Assembly (NCBI GenBank): GCA_028713595.1
Contig: JAQTNZ010000210.1
Location: 1-5,492, forward strand
DNA from: Methylovulum sp.
GTDB lineage: Bacteria; Pseudomonadota; Gammaproteobacteria; Methylococcales; Methylomonadaceae
Length of the DNA: 5,492 bases
Direction: 5' to 3'
This document shows positions 1 to 5,088 of this stretch, piece after piece; positions within the stretch are counted from its first letter, which is position 1; each line of letters begins with the position of its first letter. A model generated the notes under the pieces. The model ran no database searches, was not told where the DNA came from, and saw only the letters and a list, made by a program, of their open reading frames with translations. The position numbers and the translations under genes are program-made.

Positions 1-187
1 TTTCGCGCTCAGGCTTGGGCAAGGCGGCCAATAAGGCTTGGTTTTCAAAAACCACGGCTTCATCGTCAGCCAACGAGCCTGCCAGCATGTTGTCGATATA
101 GCGCTGTTGGGCATTGGATAGGGCGGGCAATGCCCATTGCATTAGCAAAAGGGTTGCTACTAATGTAAGCCGTTGTTTATAGTTCAC
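1..187 (-). CDS. Secreted protein of unknown function (N-terminal part, cut by window edge)
   Basis: Sixty-two codons of an open frame read leftward from a GTG start at 187 and leave the window. The start is supported by AGGAAG at 198-193, five bases upstream; no in-frame ATG is found just upstream. The N terminus is a classical Sec signal peptide: short charged segment (K4, R6), hydrophobic core about residues 7-23, and a Ser-Asn-Ala site that predicts cleavage after A26. The mature protein begins QQRYIDNMLAGSLADDEAV and is mildly acidic. No lipobox cysteine is seen, so it is probably periplasmic, outer-membrane or secreted rather than a lipoprotein. I do not recognise the family from these 36 mature residues. 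It is transcribed divergently from the thioesterase-parC operon. Coding status is fairly sure because the ribosome site, start and signal peptide agree; function is unknown. Confidence 0.72.
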   Translation of the reverse strand, partial: MNYKQRLTLVATLLLMQWALPALSNAQQRYIDNMLAGSLADDEAVVFENQALLAALPKPERE

Positions 188-219
188 GTTTTCTTCCTGT
201 TTTAGGGAGTGGGTTAAAG

Positions 220-319
220 GGCCGTAGGTTGGGGTGAGGTACGAACCCCAACACAACAGGGTATGGTGGTCTTGTGTGTTGAAATGTTGGGGTTCGCAAG
301 CTCACCACGGGCTACGGGC
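220..319. repeat. Imperfect long inverted repeat, REP/MITE-like
   Basis: The left arm (about 220-253) and right arm (285-319) are imperfect reverse complements over about 34 bp. The inner 12 bp match perfectly (CGAACCCCAACA at 242-253 against TGTTGGGGTTCG at 285-296), and CCGTAG at the outer end of the left arm matches CTACGG in the right arm. The left arm also has its own hairpin, GTTGGGGT (228-235) with ACCCCAAC (245-252). The intervening 31 bases form the loop. The shape and the CCGTAGGTTGGG core resemble dispersed intergenic palindromes of the REP or small non-autonomous element type; that kinship is inferred from memory. No coding capacity and no obvious target-site duplication were seen. 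Confidence 0.6.
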
Positions 320-329
320 TTGTAAAACC

Positions 330-358
330 AGTATAGGCTAGGTCTAGCGAAATGTTAG
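330..358 (-). promoter_or_regulatory. Candidate sigma-70 promoter for the secreted-protein gene
   Basis: Read leftward, CTAACA (358-353, four of six matches to the -35 consensus) is followed by a 17-bp spacer and TATACT (335-330, five of six matches to the -10). Transcription would start near 323, giving a leader of about 136 bases to the GTG at 187. That leader would contain the whole palindromic repeat at 220-319. Prediction from sequence only. Confidence 0.4.
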
Positions 359-497
359 CAGCTAAGATGTCACGCTGTCTGTCATTTGAAACGCCAAGCT
401 ATAATTTGGCTATTTTTAGCATGAAGCCTAGTTATTTAGAAACGTATAGTTTTAGCTCAAAAGTGACGTTAACAACGCTGTAGGCTTGCAAGCGGTC

Positions 498-542
498 TAG
501 GTTTGCCATAAGCTTAGCCCACACGCTATAAACCTAAGCTAA
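498..542. repeat. Two overlapping inverted repeats across the rightward promoter
   Basis: TAGGTTT (498-504) is the exact reverse complement of AAACCTA (530-536). AGCTTAG (511-517) is the exact reverse complement of CTAAGCT (534-540), extendable to nine bases with one mismatch. The two right arms share 534-536, so the pairings exclude each other. The second pair brackets the -10 hexamer, as an operator for a dimeric regulator might. Function is unknown. Confidence 0.35.
503..532 (+). promoter_or_regulatory. Candidate sigma-70 promoter for the thioesterase-parC operon
   Basis: TTGCCA (503-508, five of six matches to TTGACA) is separated by 18 bp from TATAAA (527-532, five of six matches to TATAAT). 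Transcription would begin near 539-540, leaving a leader of about 108 bases before the thioesterase ATG. It is the best-matching rightward promoter I found in the region. Inverted repeats overlap it (see the neighbouring entry), so it could be regulated. Confidence 0.45.
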
Positions 543-608
543 TCCCGCCTTTTTACGGTAACATTCCACAAAAACGCATTAACAGCCCTGCTAAGGCCCG
601 GTGTCGGG

Positions 609-614
609 TAAAAT
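609..614 (+). promoter_or_regulatory. Isolated TAAAAT box, possible secondary -10
   Basis: TAAAAT matches the -10 consensus at five of six positions and lies 33 bases before the thioesterase ATG. No acceptable -35 hexamer sits 16-18 bp upstream and there is no TG extension. If used, transcription would start near 621, with a very short leader. Weak call. Confidence 0.2.
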
Positions 615-630
615 AGGGGCTTTTTCACCC

Positions 631-648
631 ATGACTTTCCCTACCTAA
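631..648 (+). CDS. Possible five-codon leader ORF overlapping the thioesterase start
   Basis: ATG ACT TTC CCT ACC TAA encodes MTFPT. Its stop overlaps the thioesterase start in a TAATG junction (646-650). A purine run AGGGG at 615-619 lies 11 bases before this ATG, whereas the thioesterase ATG at 648 has a pyrimidine-rich stretch directly upstream and no Shine-Dalgarno sequence at normal distance. A tiny ORF that delivers ribosomes to the real start would explain this, but a chance ATG is a serious alternative. Confidence 0.22.
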   Translation: MTFPT

Positions 649-1145
649 TGAGCAAACAAGAAAAAACCTTGACCATGACGGTGTTGATGACACCGGATAT
701 GGCGAATTTTTCCGGCAATGTCCACGGCGGTTCTTTATTGAAACTGTTAGACCAGGTCGCTTATGCCTGTGCCGCGAAATATTGCAAAAACTATGTCGTC
801 ACCGCCGCTTTGGATCAAGTGTTCTTTAAGCAACATGTCAATGTCGGCGAGTTAGTGACATTTTACGCCCGCGTCAACCATGTGGGCCGCTCTTCTATGG
901 AAGTCGGCGTGAAGGTGGTGGCGGAGCATTTGCGCACTTATGAAAAACGCCATACCACGTCCTGTTTTTTTACTATGGTGGCGATTGACGAGAACGGCAA
1001 ATCGGTGGAAGTGCCGCGTTTGGAGCTGGAGACTGATGAAGAAAAACGGCTGTACGCCGCCGCCGAGCTACGCAAGCAATTGCGTCAAGAGAGCTTGGCA
1101 AGAAGCCGGGCGTTGCAGGTTAACGATGATGAGGATGAATGCTAA
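648..1145 (+). CDS. Acyl-CoA thioesterase, hotdog fold (BACH/YciA-like)
   Basis: A 165-residue single-domain hotdog thioesterase that would hydrolyse acyl-CoA to free acid and CoA in the cytoplasm. The family hallmark is at the N terminus: GNVHGGSLLKLLDQVAYA (residues 23-40), where N24 and H26-G27-G28 begin the central helix and D35 aligns with the catalytic Asp of YciA-type enzymes. The strands VVTAALDQVFFKQHVNVGE (about 49-67) and the later GRSSMEVGVKV (about 80-90) are also typical. The C-terminal 30 residues are charged and probably helical or disordered. Single-domain bacterial members usually act as oligomers; substrate chain length cannot be read from sequence. ATG at 648 is chosen because it precedes the first strand and no in-frame start exists between it and the stop at 609-611; M10 is a less likely alternative. 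Its TAA is followed immediately by the parC GTG. Confidence 0.88.
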   Translation: MSKQEKTLTMTVLMTPDMANFSGNVHGGSLLKLLDQVAYACAAKYCKNYVVTAALDQVFFKQHVNVGELVTFYARVNHVGRSSMEVGVKVVAEHLRTYEKRHTTSCFFTMVAIDENGKSVEVPRLELETDEEKRLYAAAELRKQLRQESLARSRALQVNDDEDEC

Positions 1146-1148
1146 GTG
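1131..1148 (+). promoter_or_regulatory. Stop-start junction and ribosome site of parC
   Basis: GAGG (1131-1134) lies within the last codons of the thioesterase gene, 11 bases before the GTG. The stop TAA (1143-1145) and start GTG (1146-1148) are adjacent with no spacer. This arrangement favours re-initiation by ribosomes finishing the thioesterase and fixes the parC start at a non-ATG codon; the next in-frame ATG would remove 24 conserved residues. Confidence 0.6.
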
Positions 1149-3380
1149 CTTACACAAGAGAATTTTGAACAGCTGCCGTTAAAGGATTTTGCCGAGAAAG
1201 CTTATCTGGATTATTCCATGTACGTCATCCTCGACCGTGCCTTGCCGCATGTGGCGGATGGTTTAAAACCCGTGCAACGGCGGATTGTTTACGCCATGTC
1301 CGAACTGGGGCTGAACGCCACCGCCAAATACAAAAAATCGGCACGCACCGTCGGGGACGTATTGGGAAAATACCACCCGCACGGCGATTCGGCCTGTTAT
1401 GAAGCGATGGTGTTGATGGCGCAAAGTTTCTCTTACCGCTATCCCTTGATTGACGGGCAAGGCAATTGGGGGTCTCCTGATGATCCTAAATCCTTTGCCG
1501 CCATGCGTTACACCGAATCACGGCTGACCGCCTACGCCAACACCTTGTTGAGTGAGCTGGAACAGGGTACGGTGGAATGGACGGACAATTTTGACGGTAC
1601 GCTGAAAGAGCCGGCGCTCTTGTCCGCGCGTTTGCCGAATATCTTGCTGAACGGTACGATGGGCATTGCCGTGGGCATGGCGACTGACATCCCGCCGCAT
1701 AATTTGCGCGAAGTGGCGAACGCCTGCATGATGCTTTTGGATGAGCCGGACAGCCCGCCGGAATCGGTCTTTCTGCATATCAAAGGCCCGGATTACCCCA
1801 CCGATGCCGAAATCATCACCCCAGCGGAAGACATCCAAAAAATTTACCGCACAGGTGGCGGTTCGGTGAAAATGCGGGCGAAGTACGAACTGGAAGATGG
1901 CGTGATTATTATCACCGCCTTGCCGCATCAGGTCTCAGGGGCCAAGCTGATGGAGCAAATCGCGGCGCAGATGTTGGCGAAAAAACTGCCGATGATTGAA
2001 GATTTGCGTGACGAGTCGGATCATGAGAACCCCACCCGTTTGCTGATTATCCCCAAATCCAAACGCAGCTTGGATGTCGAAGGCGTGATGTCGCATTTGT
2101 TCGCCACCACCGATTTGGAAAAAAGCTACCGCATCAACCTGAACATGATCGGCTTGGATGGCCGCCCACGGGTAAAAAACCTGCATGAAATTTTGCTGGA
2201 GTGGTTGCAGTTCCGTACTGGGACCGTGCGCCGCCGCTTGCAATTCCGCTTGGATAAGGTGCTGGCGCGGCTGCACATCTTGGATGGCTTGCTGATAGCC
2301 TATCTTGATCTGGATGAAGTCATCGCCATTATCCGCAACGAGGACAAACCCAAGCCGGTGCTGATGGAGCGCTTTAGCCTCAGCGACTTGCAGGCGGAAG
2401 CGATATTGGAGTTGAAGCTGCGGCATTTGGCAAAGCTGGAGGAGATGAAAATACGCGGCGAACAAGAGGCCTTAGCTAAAGAACGTGCCGGACTGGAAAA
2501 AACCTTGGCTTCACCGCGTTTGCTCAATCGTTTGATTAAAAAAGAAATCCAAGACGATGCCAATAAATACGGTGATGATCGCCGCTCGCCCATTGTCGAG
2601 CGGGTCGCCTCACAGGCGTTGGACGCAGTGGCGCTGATTAGCAACGAACCGTTGACAGTCATTTTGTCGGAAAAAGGCTGGATTAGGGCGGCAAAAGGCC
2701 ATGACATTGATGTCAACTCCTTAAATTACCGCTCAGGTGACAGTTTTCTCGATGCCGTCAAATGCCGCTCCACCCAGCCGATTTATCTGTTCGATTCGAC
2801 CGGCAAAGCCTACAGCACCTCCGCCCATGACTTGCCCTCCGCGCGTACTCAAGGCGAACCGCTCACCGCACGGTTAAATCCACCAGCGGGGGCGTTTTTT
2901 ACGCATCTGTTAGCGGGTAATCCTGAGGATTGGCTAGTGCTGGCAACGCATCTGGGCTTAGGTTTTAAAGTGCAGTTGCGCGAGCTATTGACTAAAAATA
3001 AGGCCGGCAAGTCGGTGATAGCCCTAAACGATGAAGCCAAGTTGCTAAAGCCGTTGCTGATTGCCCATGACAGCGATAGCCTGGTGGTGGCGACTCAACA
3101 AGGACGGCTGTTGATTTTCCCTAGCGCCGAGCTACCGGCATTGGCGCGTGGTAAGGGCAATAAACTGATCCAATTGACGGGGACTGATGTCGAAAACGGT
3201 AAGGACAGCGTGGTGGCGATAACCGTCCTGCCCGAAGGCATGTCGTTAAAAGTGCTGTCCGGCAAACAATTTTTGACCTTGAAAGCCGCTGATATTGCCC
3301 AATATTCGGGCAAACGCGCCAACCGCGGGATGTTGTTGCCGCGTGGGTTCCAGAGGATTGATGGTTTGTTGTGCGAGTGA
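1146..3380 (+). CDS. parC: DNA topoisomerase IV subunit A
   Basis: A 744-residue ParC, close to the 752 of E. coli. With ParE (not in the window) it forms the A2B2 topoisomerase IV that decatenates replicated chromosomes. The N-terminal breakage-reunion domain (about 1-490) has R121-Y122 in AMRYTE as the catalytic tyrosine region, the helix DSACYEA, and [14 protein letters not shown] with I174 as the DNA-bending isoleucine. The C-terminal beta-pinwheel starts near [12 protein letters not shown] (about 510). I favour ParC over GyrA because of overall similarity, ParC-like numbering, and no GyrA-box (QRRGGKG-type) seen. The positions corresponding to quinolone-resistance sites S80 and E84 of E. 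coli are S82 and E86, so wild type. The start is GTG at 1146 directly after the thioesterase TAA; GAGG at 1131-1134 inside the upstream gene is a usable ribosome site, and the resulting N terminus fits the family. Translational coupling is likely. Confidence 0.96.
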   Translation: MLTQENFEQLPLKDFAEKAYLDYSMYVILDRALPHVADGLKPVQRRIVYAMSELGLNATAKYKKSARTVGDVLGKYHPHGDSACYEAMVLMAQSFSYRYPLIDGQGNWGSPDDPKSFAAMRYTESRLTAYANTLLSELEQGTVEWTDNFDGTLKEPALLSARLPNILLNGTMGIAVGMATDIPPHNLREVANACMMLLDEPDSPPESVFLHIKGPDYPTDAEIITPAEDIQKIYRTGGGSVKMRAKYELEDGVIIITALPHQVSGAKLMEQIAAQMLAKKLPMIEDLRDESDHENPTRLLIIPKSKRSLDVEGVMSHLFATTDLEKSYRINLNMIGLDGRPRVKNLHEILLEWLQFRTGTVRRRLQFRLDKVLARLHILDGLLIAYLDLDEVIAIIRNEDKPKPVLMERFSLSDLQAEAILELKLRHLAKLEEMKIRGEQEALAKERAGLEKTLASPRLLNRLIKKEIQDDANKYGDDRRSPIVERVASQALDAVALISNEPLTVILSEKGWIRAAKGHDIDVNSLNYRSGDSFLDAVKCRSTQPIYLFDSTGKAYSTSAHDLPSARTQGEPLTARLNPPAGAFFTHLLAGNPEDWLVLATHLGLGFKVQLRELLTKNKAGKSVIALNDEAKLLKPLLIAHDSDSLVVATQQGRLLIFPSAELPALARGKGNKLIQLTGTDVENGKDSVVAITVLPEGMSLKVLSGKQFLTLKAADIAQYSGKRANRGMLLPRGFQRIDGLLCE

Positions 3381-3434
3381 TGGGGGGAAGCTTAAGCTCC
3401 GTCTTGAAAAACGCTTGCAACCTCTTTAAGCCCG

Positions 3435-3461
3435 AAAAAAAACCCGCTGTCAAAGCGGGTT
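3435..3461 (-). terminator. Intrinsic terminator of the OmpA-family gene
   Basis: Read leftward, an 8-bp perfect stem (AACCCGCT, 3461-3454, with AGCGGGTT, 3448-3441) encloses a five-base loop and runs directly into a run of eight Ts (3442-3435, the first two shared with the stem). The stem begins 33 bases past the stop codon at 3494. The T run is only on this strand, so the design points to the leftward gene. The hairpin may still impede rightward transcripts from parC. An alternative rightward stem pairs CCCGCT (3443-3448) with AGCGGG (3476-3481) ahead of CATCTTTT, which is weaker. Confidence 0.85.
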
Positions 3462-3493
3462 AAGGTGCTGTAAAAAGCGGGCATCTTTTGGGA

Positions 3494-4558
3494 TCAGTTT
3501 TCAATCCAGATTAACTCAACCCGCCGATTTTTAGAGCGGCCTGCTTCCGTGGCGTTATCGGCAACCGGACGGCTTTCGCCAAAACCTGTCGCCCGTAATC
3601 TATTGCTGATCCCTTTGCCGCGCAGATAATGCACCACCGATTCGGCACGCCGTTGCGACAACTTCATATTATGGCTAAACGAGCCTTCGCTGCTGGCGTG
3701 GCCTTGGACTTCAATGTCATTTTTCTGTGGGTAAAGGTTCAGGCTGGTGGCGACTTCATCAAGCAGCCTGCGGGCAGTGGGCGTCAACTCGGCAGAGTCA
3801 TAATTGAAGTGTTCGTTTTTCAGGGTCAGCTTGATCGGGCAACCGATAGCATCGACATTGCTGCCAGCAGGTGTGCCGGGGCAACGGTCTAGGCAATCGT
3901 TGACACCGTCAGCGTCAGCGTCAAGGCTGGAGCAATCCGCGACAGGTGGCGGCGGCGCGGGTGCGGTCTCCACTTGGGCGACTTGGGTAGGTTTCGGGCC
4001 AAACGGAATCACGAAACCGACATTGATGACCATATCATGGAATTGGTCAGGGCCGCTTGATGGGACATTGGGGTTATTGTTGTAGCGGTAACGTATATCA
4101 CTGCGCAACAGGAAATTGTCGCTCACCTCGTAGGTAAACCCCGCCCCGATCTCGGCAATAATACCTTTCGCGTTATACGCTTTATAACGCGTCATCATCC
4201 CGCCAAAACCAACCACAGTATAAGGGGCGAATTTGTTGCGGTTAAAGAAATACTGTGCATCTATAGTGCCACCACCCAGTTTCCAGTCACCAATATAATG
4301 CTGGTCTGAACGGGCATAACCGCCAAACTCTTCGTAAAACCCCTTTGCCTCGACATTAAAGTGTTCGTTAAGTATTTTCCCAACACCAAGACCGCCGCCC
4401 CAACCATCGGCGGCGTGGCGGTCGCCACCTGTATTGACAAAAGAGCCAAATGGGGCGATATACCAACGCTTATCCAAAAATTCATCGGCGGCTTGGGCTG
4501 ATGGCAAAAAGCCCAAGCCGGCCAATACGGCCATAGTGAGTGTGTTATGCTTTAACAT
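3494..4558 (-). CDS. OmpA-family outer-membrane protein with TSP3 motif
   Basis: A 354-residue outer-membrane protein anchoring the membrane to peptidoglycan. A signal peptide ends at A23 (PSAQA|ADEF). Residues 24-186 alternate as expected for an eight-strand-type OmpA barrel and end on the aromatic strand VINVGFVIPF. A Pro-rich linker (about 187-207, with APAPPPP) leads to a thrombospondin type 3 calcium motif, DADADGVNDCLDRCPGTP (213-230), with cysteines at 209, 222, 226 and 240. The OmpA C-terminal domain (about 243-354) carries NMKLSQRRAESV and GFGESRPV. R304 of the LSxxRA motif is kept, but the Asp of the usual GHTD motif is Ser (S289 in GHASSEG). The start is ATG at 4558, with GAAGG eight bases upstream and the signal peptide directly following; an in-frame ATG at 4645 would add 29 residues ahead of the signal peptide and has no ribosome site. 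Divergent from the permease gene; ends in a strong terminator. Confidence 0.93.
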   Translation of the reverse strand: MLKHNTLTMAVLAGLGFLPSAQAADEFLDKRWYIAPFGSFVNTGGDRHAADGWGGGLGVGKILNEHFNVEAKGFYEEFGGYARSDQHYIGDWKLGGGTIDAQYFFNRNKFAPYTVVGFGGMMTRYKAYNAKGIIAEIGAGFTYEVSDNFLLRSDIRYRYNNNPNVPSSGPDQFHDMVINVGFVIPFGPKPTQVAQVETAPAPPPPVADCSSLDADADGVNDCLDRCPGTPAGSNVDAIGCPIKLTLKNEHFNYDSAELTPTARRLLDEVATSLNLYPQKNDIEVQGHASSEGSFSHNMKLSQRRAESVVHYLRGKGISNRLRATGFGESRPVADNATEAGRSKNRRVELIWIEN

Positions 4559-4638
4559 AATGATTACCTTCGGTGAAATAAAAAAGAGGACTTCATAAAA
4601 GTGCTGCCATTGCGCCACCCAAAGGTAGGGGACGCAGC

Positions 4639-4655
4639 TAGACATGTTATGTCTA
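4639..4655. repeat. 17-bp palindrome upstream of the OmpA-family gene
   Basis: TAGACAT (4639-4645) and ATGTCTA (4649-4655) are exact reverse complements around GTT. The site is 81 bases upstream of the OmpA-family ATG, a plausible operator or leader hairpin position. It does not match a regulator site I can name. The ATG inside it begins the rejected longer reading of the OmpA-family frame. Confidence 0.4.
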
Positions 4656-4756
4656 AAATCTTACCGATACCGACATTCCTCATACCCCATTAAAAAAAAT
4701 AACATTATTCAATAGTTTAGAAAACAACGCATTATTTGTTAAAGAGGCAAGACGAC

Positions 4757-4801
4757 ATGACCCAAAAAACCTCAGAACAGCTCTGGATAATCTGGCCATG
4801 A
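4757..4801 (+). CDS. Possible 14-codon ORF
   Basis: An ATG at 4757 opens a short frame encoding MTQKTSEQLWIIWP. AGAGG at 4743-4747, nine bases upstream, is a good ribosome site. The peptide has two tryptophans but no hydrophobic or charged pattern that suggests a function, and no structural gene follows for nearly 290 bases. No promoter of quality was found. It may be a chance ORF; listed because the ribosome site is well placed. Confidence 0.15.
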   Translation: MTQKTSEQLWIIWP

Positions 4802-4928
4802 CTTAAATCATAACAACAGCAAGGGGTCTAAGTCCAACCCTGATGGTAAAAGTGCGTGATTTTCGCAAAAAAACAAAACCTTAGCGGTTAACCTATCTTA
4901 GTTGTTAGCTTATAAATTATTTTAACAT

Positions 4929-4962
4929 ATTGATTAATAATGATATTAATCTTAATTGATTA
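4929..4962. repeat. AT-rich inverted and direct repeats
   Basis: GATTAATA (4932-4939) is the exact reverse complement of TATTAATC (4944-4951) around ATGA. In addition ATTGATTA occurs twice in direct orientation, at 4929-4936 and 4955-4962, 26 bp apart. The block sits about 130 bp before the permease gene, in DNA almost free of G and C. It could bind a dimeric regulator or a nucleoid protein; by chance such matches are not rare in DNA this AT-rich. Confidence 0.35.
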
Positions 4963-5049
4963 TTGGTTATCACCAGCACGTTTGCAACCACCCGAAACAA
5001 TTTGATAGTGAAAAAATGACGCTTAACCTACCGCCACAACCAGCCCGGC

Positions 5050-5058
5050 TGTTAAAAT
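5050..5058 (+). promoter_or_regulatory. Extended -10 promoter candidate for the permease gene
   Basis: TG-T-TAAAAT (5050-5058) fits the extended -10 pattern (TGn followed by a -10 hexamer with five of six matches). No good -35 hexamer is present at 16-18 bp, which extended -10 promoters can tolerate. Transcription would start near 5065, giving a leader of about 24 bases that just includes the AAGGA ribosome site at 5080-5084. Confidence 0.4.
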
Positions 5059-5088
5059 CCCCCTATTTCCCCAAACAACAAGGACACC

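Larger units (their letters stand above)
188..647. other. Divergent intergenic region, 460 bp
   Basis: No gene is evident here beyond a possible five-codon leader ORF at its right end. Going rightward it holds the ribosome site of the leftward secreted-protein gene, an imperfect long palindrome (220-319), a candidate leftward promoter (330-358), a 10-bp perfect palindrome GCTTGCAAGC (484-493), a candidate rightward promoter overlapping inverted repeats (498-542), and an isolated TAAAAT box (609-614). The 360-480 stretch has a perfect TATAAT at 400-405 without a matching -35 hexamer; I see nothing else in it. Confidence 0.6.
4559..5088. other. AT-rich divergent intergenic region, 530 bp
   Basis: This stretch separates the leftward OmpA-family gene from the rightward permease gene. 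It contains a 17-bp palindrome (4639-4655), a possible 14-codon ORF (4757-4801), an imperfect palindrome ATGACTTAAATCAT (4798-4811), a strongly AT-rich section with inverted and direct repeats (about 4905-4964) and an extended -10 promoter candidate (5050-5058). I found no convincing promoter within 200 bases of the OmpA start. A leftward TTGCAA (4987-4982), 17-bp spacer, AATAAT (4964-4959) is the best match, but it would leave a leader of nearly 400 bases. Confidence 0.5.

Noticed and set aside
400..405. Perfect TATAAT hexamer as a rightward promoter
   Set aside because: No -35-like hexamer lies 16-18 bp upstream and there is no TG extension; TTGAAA at 386-391 is only eight bases away.
940..1182. 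80-residue frame overlapping the thioesterase end and parC start
   Set aside because: It lies in an alternative frame of two confidently identified genes and has no recognisable domain.
1146..1410. Quinolone-resistance substitutions in ParC
   Set aside because: S82 and E86, matching E. coli S80 and E84, are the sensitive-type residues.
1263..3322. Several antisense frames of 63-176 residues inside parC
   Set aside because: Shadow frames of a well-conserved coding sequence; low-complexity His/Gln/Arg-rich translations with no start context or domain.
3386..3400. AGCTTAAGCT palindrome just after parC as its terminator
   Set aside because: The self-complementary core leaves no loop and is not followed by a T run.
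3629..4085. Rightward frames of 87 and 93 residues within the OmpA-family gene
   Set aside because: They are complements of conserved OmpA-domain and TSP3 codons, with no ribosome site.
4559..4645. A 29-residue N-terminal extension of the OmpA-family protein, starting at ATG 4645
   Set aside because: It would place the signal peptide internally, has no ribosome site, and begins inside a palindrome. ATG 4558 has GAAGG at eight bases and leads directly into the signal peptide.
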